Source of the DNA: Lachnospiraceae bacterium
Lineage (GTDB): Bacteria > Bacillota > Clostridia > Lachnospirales > Lachnospiraceae
Reading direction: 5' to 3'
Length of the DNA stretch: 64,000 bases
Assembly (NCBI GenBank): GCA_900771995.1
Contig: CAAGQC010000078.1
Span: 1-64,000, forward strand
The notes beneath the pieces are model-generated. The model was not told where the DNA came from and ran no database searches. It was given only the letters and a program-made list of their open reading frames with translations. Shown piece after piece: positions 7,307-12,657 of the stretch; within the stretch, counting starts at the first letter, position 1; every line of letters begins with the position of its first letter. The translations under genes were made by a program, and so were the position numbers.

Positions 7307-7831
7307 ATGTCAAAATATAAAAGAACAGTAGTATGCTTAAAAGATTACACAGAGAACGGAGTCCTTTACTGGTCTTCTGGTAAGGTATACGGACTGGGAG
7401 TATACAAACACAATACCTGGGATATAGAAACCAATCAGGGAGACAAGCACAAAGTCGGCGACGGCTGCCCGTTAGAAGATTTTTACACAGCTTTTGCACT
7501 TACGAACAAAATAACCCTCACAGATGCCGTAATACTGGCATTCAACAACGGCTACTTTACTGAAGAGAAAATTCGACAGGGAAATCTGCTGGATTTAGAA
7601 AATGCAGACCTTGATGACGAATCAGAATATGAATCCATCTGCGAGGACATAGAAGCCGAGATAGAAGACCTGATTACATCCGGAAGAGACCCCGAACGGG
7701 CAAAGAAATATTTAGAAGACATACTGCCAATCTGTGAGTATGACGGCTACAATGCATTCCTGCCAGTTCTTTCCGAGTGGATTGCAATAGCCACGAACAA
7801 AATGATTGAGAACGATAGGGAAAAAAGATAA
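7307..7831 (+). CDS. Hypothetical acidic protein, 174 aa
   Basis: A soluble protein. The N-terminal 60 residues (KRTVVCLKDYTENGVLYWSSG onward) look like a small beta barrel. An acidic helical middle (ENADLDDESEYESICEDIEAEIEDL) and a C-terminal helical pair follow. No signal peptide or membrane segment. AAAGGATGAAC lies before the start. No family recognised; I compared it mentally with type III toxins of the ToxN family because of the upstream tandem RNA and saw no resemblance. Confidence 0.7.
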   Translation: MSKYKRTVVCLKDYTENGVLYWSSGKVYGLGVYKHNTWDIETNQGDKHKVGDGCPLEDFYTAFALTNKITLTDAVILAFNNGYFTEEKIRQGNLLDLENADLDDESEYESICEDIEAEIEDLITSGRDPERAKKYLEDILPICEYDGYNAFLPVLSEWIAIATNKMIENDREKR

Positions 7832-7979
7832 AAAACATAAACATAACTGAATTTCTTTCATACAAAAACTTAGACCAAAAACAAGCAAATATGATACTGG
7901 AAATGACAGGACTTCATCGAATGGTACAAAGAAAGATTAGTAAATTACACATAAACTCACAATAGAAAGGAATAACACT

Positions 7980-8327
7980 ATGAGTGATGAAATCAAAATA
8001 GAACTCATCAAAGACGACAGCACAAAAAATTGTATCCGTATCTCATGTAGAAATCTGATTGTAGTAGATAATTCTTTACATGCTGCAATAGAAAAATTCG
8101 ATACAAAATTAGAACGTAGACTCCGACTCGGCTGGGACCAGGCAGAGAGAATAGAAAAGTCCATACAACAGGTCTATGAAAAGAACAACCAAAATGAAGA
8201 ATTTGACAAATTCCTGCAGGAAAACCATGACAGAATAAATGCAATGGTTCCCCAAAACCCATCCATTGCAAAAGACGACGAAAGAAGTTTGATTGTGACA
8301 GATGATATGAAAAGGAGACGAACATGA
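7980..8327 (+). CDS. Hypothetical protein, 115 aa
   Basis: A soluble, charged protein starting MSDEIKIELIKDDSTKNCIR; predicted mixed beta then helical (residues 45-90), with a basic end KRRRT. GAAAGGA lies 8-14 bases upstream. The preceding 148 bases hold a short frame encoding a 24-residue peptide from 7888, without its own ribosome-binding site, which I do not call. The stop overlaps the start of a broken ORF (ATGA at 8324). Confidence 0.65.
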   Translation: MSDEIKIELIKDDSTKNCIRISCRNLIVVDNSLHAAIEKFDTKLERRLRLGWDQAERIEKSIQQVYEKNNQNEEFDKFLQENHDRINAMVPQNPSIAKDDERSLIVTDDMKRRRT

Positions 8328-8389
8328 ACTACACAGAAAAATAGCTTGCCAGAATAGAAGCAAACAGCAAATTGATTGATGTTTGCTAG
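8324..8389 (+). pseudogene. Remnant of a small ORF interrupted by TAG
   Basis: ATG at 8324 overlaps the previous stop as ATGA and has AAGGAGA upstream, but after MNYTEK a TAG (8342-8344) intervenes. The frame then continues LARIEANSKLIDVC to the next stop. A CAG to TAG change would explain it. Either a recently inactivated gene or a minimal leader peptide. Confidence 0.4.
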
Positions 8390-8423
8390 GGTATATTTTT
8401 TGAGAAATTTTACAAAAAACTAT

Positions 8424-8627
8424 TTACTTTTTGACAAAAATGTGTATAATATAATTATAAGGTCAGTAATGACTTTCACTTTTTCGCTTATGTGAGGAAG
8501 TGCGTATTGAAAAGAAAAGTAGTAGTACTACAAAGTCACTCTTGCAAAAGAGTGTGTATTGAAACGATGAAATTAGCTTTAAGAGCTAACTAAAAGAGGC
8601 GAACGCCATAAGGCGTAAGCCTTTTTT
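8424..8627 (+). ncRNA. Candidate structured RNA with promoter and terminator (locus B)
   Basis: Promoter-like TTTACT (8423) and extended -10 TGTGTATAAT (TATAAT 8445-8450). The predicted transcript carries two copies of the motif AGTGYGTATTGAAA (8499-8512, 8551-8564), each directly after a hairpin; the second hairpin is CACTCTT-GCAA-AAGAGTG (8538-8555). Then come TTAGCT/AGCTAA (8573-8589) and a terminator with GCGAACGCC/GGCGTAAGC arms and T6 (8598-8627). The motif, tetraloop and following GATGA match locus A. Unknown function; no coding capacity seen from 8345 to 8729. Confidence 0.55.
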
Positions 8628-8661
8628 AGTTTCAACCCAAGACTTTTACCATGTCCTTTTG

Positions 8662-8683
8662 GGTCTGCTGTACAGACCGGGTG
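8662..8683 (+). promoter_or_regulatory. Second copy of the conserved palindrome, upstream of the 8730 gene
   Basis: GGTCTG-CTGTA-CAGACC then GGGTG; differs from 6966-6987 only at two loop bases. The next start codon is 47 bases away, against 50 at locus A. Confidence 0.6.
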
Positions 8684-8729
8684 CAATACGAAAAAGAAAG
8701 GCTGTCGTTAGACAGAATGGTAAAGAATT

Positions 8730-8906
8730 ATGGATCGAGATATGGACTTATGGAATGCTCTACAGAAGCACATGGGGCATAATGTGAAAATCACGTTCGA
8801 GGGTGCGGAAGATAACCCCGAAAATATCTTACTGCAATGTGAGGACTGCCATTTCGATATTTTGAGTGCTGACATTGAGACCGTGTGTGCAAGGGAGGAT
8901 TGTTGA
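8730..8906 (+). CDS. Small hypothetical protein, 58 aa
   Basis: Starts MDRDMDLWNALQKHMGHNVK and contains LLQCEDCHFDI and a final EDC, so three or four cysteines with one CxxC. It is acidic, with no membrane segment. The ribosome-binding site is weak (AAAGG about 30 bases upstream), but it is the first frame after the conserved palindrome. No family recognised. Confidence 0.5.
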   Translation: MDRDMDLWNALQKHMGHNVKITFEGAEDNPENILLQCEDCHFDILSADIETVCAREDC

Positions 8907-8953
8907 CAGAGGAATAAGGAAAAGCATACCGCAAAGAATAATAGCATACTCCA

Positions 8954-8982
8954 TTGACTGCATAACAAAATTTGTGTATAAT
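8954..8982 (+). promoter_or_regulatory. Promoter of the toxin-antitoxin operon
   Basis: TTGACT (8954-8959), 17-base spacer, TATAAT (8977-8982) with TGTG before it; 27 bases upstream of the antitoxin start. Confidence 0.8.
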
Positions 8983-9009
8983 TTTACTATCACAGAAGGA
9001 GGTGCTTTT

Positions 9010-9273
9010 ATGCCGACCATTAAATCAAGTGCTGACTTGCGGAACAATTATAATGAAATATCGACCTACTGTCATAACTACCCGGAACCTGTTTTTATTA
9101 CGAAGAATGGAAAAGGTGACCTTGCTGTAATGAGCATTGAGGCATACGAAGAATTAACCAGCCGCTTTGAACTATATAGCCAGATTAAGGAAGGAATGGA
9201 TGATATTGCCGCTGGCAATACCAGACCGTTCCAAGAAGCCATGGCTGATATTCGGAACCGTCGCAGAAGATGA
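9010..9273 (+). CDS. Phd/YefM family antitoxin
   Basis: An 87-residue antitoxin. The N-terminal Phd fold is clear (IKSSADLRNNYNEISTYC, then PVFITKNGKGDLAVMSIEAYE); it binds operator DNA, and the C-terminal tail wraps the toxin. The start at 9010 is set by GAAGGAGGTG at 8995-9004 and by the promoter; a longer frame reaching back to 8866 crosses the promoter and is rejected. Its stop overlaps the toxin start by 4 bases (ATGA), which fixes expression stoichiometry. Confidence 0.92.
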   Translation: MPTIKSSADLRNNYNEISTYCHNYPEPVFITKNGKGDLAVMSIEAYEELTSRFELYSQIKEGMDDIAAGNTRPFQEAMADIRNRRRR

Positions 9274-9602
9274 ATTATCAGGTACACATCACCAAAACTG
9301 CGGAGCATGACATTGCGAAAGCAGCAGATTACATCGAATTTGTCTTGAAGAACCCACAGGCAGCAGACCATCTGTTGGATGTTGCAACGGAAAAAATCGG
9401 TGAACTGACCCAGATGCCGGAGAAACTGCAGCTGGTGGATGACCCCGTTTTGGCTGGGTGGGGAATCCGATTTATTATGGTAAACAATTATCTTGCGTTT
9501 TATACCATAGACGAAGACAAGAAGGTGGTAATCATTGTACGTTTTCTTTATCAAAAAAGCAACTGGAACACCATTCTTCGACAAGGCTTTTCACTCATTT
9601 AA
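9270..9602 (+). CDS. RelE/ParE superfamily toxin
   Basis: A 110-residue toxin of the RelE/ParE fold: MNYQVHITKTAEHDIAKAADYI start, the LVDDPVLAGWGIRFIMVNNYLAFYTID beta core, and the VVIIVRFLYQKSNW strand before the C-terminal helix. The family includes mRNA interferases and gyrase poisons; the longer form with YLAFYTIDEDKKVVIIVRFLY resembles ParE/RelE proteins encoded beside Phd antitoxins. Co-transcribed with the antitoxin and followed at once by a terminator. Probably a stability module for the element. Confidence 0.92.
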   Translation: MNYQVHITKTAEHDIAKAADYIEFVLKNPQAADHLLDVATEKIGELTQMPEKLQLVDDPVLAGWGIRFIMVNNYLAFYTIDEDKKVVIIVRFLYQKSNWNTILRQGFSLI

Positions 9603-9603
9603 G

Positions 9604-9629
9604 GAACCTGCTTTTGCAGGTTCTTTTTT
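9604..9629 (+). terminator. Terminator of the toxin-antitoxin operon
   Basis: GAACCTGC-TTTT-GCAGGTTC followed by T6. Confidence 0.92.
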
Positions 9630-9677
9630 GCAGTCCGCCGGACTGCCGACAGGATGCTTGGAAGGAGTGTGGCAAAT

Positions 9678-9983
9678 ATGAGGAAGAGAATGCTTTCAGG
9701 TATCAGAGACTTATGGATTGTCCTGTTCTGTCTGATGGAGAGAACGTTATTACAGATTCTTCTTGCAGTACCCGTTCCGGTCAGAATGGTTCTTGCGGGA
9801 GTACTGGCAGCAAAGTATTTGGAGTGTCTGTTTTGCACAAGCCTTAGTATGACAATCCTTACCGTTGTGATGACGGTCTTTGTCGCAACAAATATCAAGA
9901 AGTGGAACGCAGAATTTCAGATCATATATGTGACAGCAAGACTCAGAAAGCGTTCACGGAAAAAGGTATATAATTTTATTTAG
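9678..9983 (+). CDS. Small membrane protein, 101 aa
   Basis: Two likely transmembrane segments (about residues 10-35 and 50-75) between a basic N terminus MRKRMLSGIRD and a very basic C terminus RLRKRSRKKVYNF. AAGGAG at 9662-9667 favours the ATG at 9678 over an in-frame one at 9654. No family recognised. It is followed by a terminator at 9998. Confidence 0.55.
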   Translation: MRKRMLSGIRDLWIVLFCLMERTLLQILLAVPVPVRMVLAGVLAAKYLECLFCTSLSMTILTVVMTVFVATNIKKWNAEFQIIYVTARLRKRSRKKVYNFI

Positions 9984-9997
9984 AATAAAGAATCTAC

Positions 9998-10025
9998 GGG
10001 CAGCCGAAAGGCCGCCCATTTTTTT
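9998..10025 (+). terminator. Terminator
   Basis: GGGCAGCC-GAAA-GGCCGCCC (one A-C mismatch) followed by a T-run. Confidence 0.85.
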
Positions 10026-10035
10026 AGGCAGGTAA

Positions 10036-10313
10036 TGTACCACCTTTGGGCGCAGAATGAGCCACGGATTGTACCAGGTCTGGGTTGAACTTTTCCGGGG
10101 CAGAGAATGTACCACTTTTGGGTTTATTTTGGTACATTTCCTGTACCAGAAGTGGAACAGAAAAACAGATACCCAAAAATGGAACAATGATGTACCAAAA
10201 CAGTCCCAGACTTGGTACAATGATTGCACCAAGAAGGAAAGGACTGGCTTTTCCTATACTTGTGTACCAATATGCGCCCAAGATTGACCCAAATCTGGGC
10301 GGAAACTGGTACA
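10036..10313. repeat. Iteron-like array of CCA-N4-TGG palindromes and TGTACCA motifs
   Basis: Seven CCA-N4-TGG sites start at 10040, 10074, 10112, 10146, 10173, 10206 and 10289. The first six are 27 to 38 bases apart. TGTACCA or its complement occurs nine times (10036, 10070, 10108, 10130, 10142, 10191, 10213, 10263, 10307). The flanks suggest a site near GTACCA-N4-TGGG. A multi-site protein-binding array is likely. Confidence 0.75.
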
Positions 10314-10472
10314 GGGAATGGTTCACTTTTGAAAGAAAAAGGTATGGCACGATGCACAGAACGACTGGCAGCGGTCACATATTTTTAGAAGGTTCCCGTA
10401 AGGGAACTTATTTTTTAGGGCAAGCTGCGCAGAACCCTACGGTGCAGTCAAAGGTCTGCGCAAAGAACTTTC

Positions 10473-10652
10473 TTGTAAACATTGTTTACAAATTTTGCAA
10501 ATAACGTCCCGTTTACACGTCGTCACAGACCCTTACGGCTTGTAAACAAGTTCACTTAAAAAATGCCCGTTTTACGGGCGTTCTGGCACTCTCGTTTACA
10601 GCTGTAAACAATGTTTACAGAAAAGTGCCAATATTCTGACGGCTCGTTTACA
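10473..10652. repeat. Array of eight GTTTACA/TGTAAAC motifs
   Basis: Copies at 10474(F), 10484(R), 10511(R), 10541(F), 10594(R), 10603(F), 10613(R) and 10646(R), where F is TGTAAAC. The first two form TTGTAAAC-ATT-GTTTACAA. Three others lie inside a TGGCACT/AGTGCCA inverted repeat (10584-10590/10624-10630). A second, distinct iteron-like set. Confidence 0.75.
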
Positions 10653-10657
10653 GGCTC

Positions 10658-10882
10658 AAACCCGTATAGTTACGGGGTTTTCGCAGAAATCTCATTGCTT
10701 TCTCCGCTAAAGGCTCCGGAAAGCAAAAAGGGCATAAGAGGTTGTGACGCAGCTTCGCTGCGGTCGGCATAGCCGACGCAACCTCTTACTGCGCTACACT
10801 TCGCGTAGCTTGCCCTTGAAACGTCCACCGGACGTTCCTACGGGTGCCCTGAAACGAGCATAGCTCGTCACGTCTCCGACGT
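10658..10882. repeat. Chain of perfect hairpins, partly nested
   Basis: An outer stem AAGGGCA/TGCCCTT (10728-10734/10811-10817) encloses TAAGAGGTTG/CAACCTCTTA (10735-10744/10779-10788). That stem holds two hairpins, CGCAGC-TTC-GCTGCG (10748) and TCGGC-ATA-GCCGA (10764), with GCTAC/GTAGC beside it (10793). Then come AACGTCC-ACC-GGACGTT (10820), ACGAGC-ATA-GCTCGT (10854) and ACGTC-TCC-GACGT (10870). Upstream are TTGCTTTC/GAAAGCAA (10695/10719) and a hairpin at 10658-10681. Either single-stranded DNA structure (transfer or replication origin) or a structured RNA. Confidence 0.65.
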
Positions 10883-11112
10883 AATTTAATGAAAAATGAT
10901 TTTGAAAAGAGACCTAAAAAATAAGAGAAGCTGCACCTTACGGCAGATTTATTTTTCACAAAATCATTTTCCAAAAGATAATCAGTGAAGAAAGGATCGA
11001 AAAAACAGTTGTACCAACGAGTGGTTGTAGGAAGAATGTTTGACATCCTGTGTCGGAACATTCATAATAAACTACAGGATAAAAGTAAGGGAAAGCGAAA
11101 GGAGAAAGCAGC

Positions 11113-11454
11113 ATGGAATTAGAGAAGTTTGAGGAAGTATATCAGGTACTGGAAGCACAGAAGGAAAAGGACGAGACTGCTGCAGAACTGTATGCAGATG
11201 TAAAAGAGTTTGCCTACAAGTATGCAACGATGCGGTATCGGTTCAGTGAAATGAGCAGAGAAGAGAAAGCCGAGAACGACAGCTACCGCACCAGTCAGCA
11301 CAACCGGTTCATGGACAGCGTCCGTATCTATTTCCGTTATCTACAGAACAACGGGGTGAGCGTGCCGGACATCAGCAAGCTGGAAGCGGATCGGAAGATT
11401 TTTGGTAATTTTGCCTGCTACTATATTTTCCGCATTGAGTGTGAACAGGCATAA
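11113..11454 (+). CDS. Hypothetical protein, 113 aa
   Basis: A soluble, mostly helical protein starting MELEKFEEVYQVLEAQKEKDE, with aromatic-rich helices around KEFAYKYATMRYRFSEM and RIYFRYLQNNG. GAAAGGAGA about 10 bases upstream. No family recognised. It lies immediately after the origin-like region, so a replication, copy-control or transfer accessory role is possible but unproven. Confidence 0.65.
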   Translation: MELEKFEEVYQVLEAQKEKDETAAELYADVKEFAYKYATMRYRFSEMSREEKAENDSYRTSQHNRFMDSVRIYFRYLQNNGVSVPDISKLEADRKIFGNFACYYIFRIECEQA

Positions 11455-11488
11455 AGAAAAGCCTGTTCCCCCAAAACCGCCCATCCTC

Positions 11489-11686
11489 TTGACAAAACCG
11501 AAAAAGTGTGCTAATTTCTGAGTAGGTTGAGACATCAAGTTACTTGTGTCTCTTTTTTTGACTGATAATTCAGGAAAAAAAGAGATCAGGTTCAGATGTA
11601 TGTTTCAGCTTTGGGAAAGTGCAAAAAGAAATTTAAACATACATCTGGGTTTGTTTTAGAAACAAGTCGGATGTATGTTTTTTTAT
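11489..11686 (+). promoter_or_regulatory. Promoter and attenuator-like leader of the 11743 gene
   Basis: Promoter TTGACA (11489-11494), 17 bases, TAATTT (11512-11517). An early terminator-like hairpin GAGACA/TGTCTC with T7 follows (11529-11559). Then segments that pair in alternative ways: 11593-11605 with 11635-11647 (13 bp, perfect), or 11635-11645 with 11670-11680 (11 bp, perfect), the latter followed by T4 and containing an inner TTGTTT/AAACAA hairpin, making a terminator. This is the layout of a transcription attenuator. Confidence 0.65.
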
Positions 11687-11742
11687 GAAATCAGACGGCG
11701 GCGTGGACTATCAGAAAAAACGGATGCAAAGGAGAAAAACGG

Positions 11743-11994
11743 ATGAGCGGCAACACGCAAAAAGAAGAAATCTACAGAACAGCAATGCAGATTTGCAGAA
11801 TGTGGGGAGTGGCAGAAACTTTGGATAGCGGGATACCGCCTTATGAAACTCCAATATCTACACAGTCTGCGGAGAATGAAAAACTGGTTCTGCAATGGGC
11901 AGAAGAATATGTACAGCTACGTGAGAATGGCGAAGAACTCTGGAGATTCTTTGAAAAGAAGATAAAGAATCTACGCAAGCCGGAGCAGAACTAG
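11743..11994 (+). CDS. Hypothetical protein, 83 aa
   Basis: A small helical protein starting MSGNTQKEEIYRTAMQICRMWG, with a Pro-rich middle (GIPPYETPIS) and a charged C-terminal helix ending KKIKNLRKPEQN. AAAGGAGAAAAACGG precedes the start. No family recognised. It is the only gene behind the attenuator at 11489-11686 and precedes the AT-rich palindromic region, so a control role for the replication block is conceivable. Confidence 0.6.
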   Translation: MSGNTQKEEIYRTAMQICRMWGVAETLDSGIPPYETPISTQSAENEKLVLQWAEEYVQLRENGEELWRFFEKKIKNLRKPEQN

Positions 11995-12346
11995 CAGCAT
12001 TATCATTTCTACAGGGGAATTATCATTTCCTTATCAGTTATTTATCATTATAATCTACAGTCAAAGGAGCAAAAAAACTCATATATGAATATTTTTTTGT
12101 GATATTATCAGTTTATCATTTTCTATCAGTAATTAAACATAATGTAGATAAGAACGGTCTATACTACAGTAAAAAAGTTTTTTACTGTAGGTGATAAACT
12201 GATAAAATGATAAAGCCATTGTTGACTGTAGATTTTGATAAATAATAGAAACATTCTTGCTCTTTTCTAGCATCTGCTGCGGGTCTTGAACCCGGCAACG
12301 TAGATTATCAAAATATCAGATTCTTTTGCAAATTTCTTCAAATCTA
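11995..12346. repeat. AT-rich region of nested inverted repeats and TTATCA motifs
   Basis: No gene. Three inverted repeats enclose one another: ATCTACAGTCAA/TTGACTGTAGAT (12053-12064/12222-12233), TTATCAGTTTATCA/TGATAAACTGATAA (12105-12118/12192-12205), and CTACAGTAAAAAA/TTTTTTACTGTAG (12164-12176/12178-12190), all perfect. TTATCA or TGATAA occurs about ten times. AT-rich DNA with such symmetry next to a primase gene resembles an origin melting region or a partition site. Confidence 0.65.
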
Positions 12347-12600
12347 TTGACAAATTGCCCTAAATATGGTATATTCTGTGTAGCTTGAAACAAAACGTGA
12401 AAAAGGTTTTTGTTTCTTTTTTTTTTGCTTTTTTTTAAAAGCAAGAAGAAAAGAAACAAGATGTATGTTTCAAGCTTTTACAATTACAAAAGCAAGATGC
12501 ACCTGCCTTATCTGAATGAAAAGCAGTACGCATAGATACGGAACATACATCCGAATCTGTTCAAATGAACGGGTTCAAGATGGCTGTTCCGTTTTTTTAT
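12347..12600 (+). promoter_or_regulatory. Promoter and attenuator-like leader of the primase operon
   Basis: Promoter TTGACA (12347-12352), 17 bases, TATATT (12370-12375). Leader segments: (1) AGCTTGAAACA 12382-12392; (2) 12460-12476, beginning GATGTATGTT and ending TGTTTCAAGCT; (3) ACGGAACATACATC 12538-12551; (4) TGTTCCGT 12585-12592 followed by T7. Pairing 1:2 (11 bp) leaves 3:4 free to form a long terminator; pairing 2:3 (10 bp) prevents it. A T-rich/A-rich hairpin lies between 1 and 2. The primase start follows at 12658 behind GGAAGGAAAAC. Confidence 0.7.
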
Positions 12601-12657
12601 GCGACGGCAACAGCAAGAAACTATTAACCATTTTTTCAGAAAGGAAGGAAAACAATT

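Larger units (their letters stand above)
9984..11112. other. Large non-coding region with origin-like repeats and hairpins
   Basis: About 1.1 kb without a convincing gene. The open frames here are short and repeat-driven. From left to right it holds a terminator, a CCA-N4-TGG array, a hairpin with T-run at 10391-10417, a GTTTACA array, a chain of perfect hairpins, and a 12-bp inverted repeat AAAATGATTTTG/CAAAATCATTTT at 10893-10904/10959-10970. Such density fits a replication, transfer or partition origin for the element carrying the primase. Confidence 0.6.

Noticed and set aside
7307..7831. Type III toxin (ToxN-like) downstream of the tandem RNA
   Set aside because: The size and the upstream tandem pseudoknots fit, but the sequence shows none of the ToxN/AbiQ/TenpN features I know and another gene lies between.
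8499..8564. CRISPR-like repeats ending GTATTGAAA
   Set aside because: Only two copies in this locus and one in the other, irregular spacing, no cas genes; each copy follows a hairpin, which fits structured RNA better.
10057..10504. Overlapping ORFs in the CCA-N4-TGG array
   Set aside because: They exist in several frames on both strands because of the repeats and lack ribosome-binding sites and plausible protein composition.
12271..12310. tRNA 3' end on the minus strand (CGGG-TTCAAGA-CCCG looks like a T-arm)
   Set aside because: No anticodon or D arm can be built upstream; only the T-arm-like hairpin is present.
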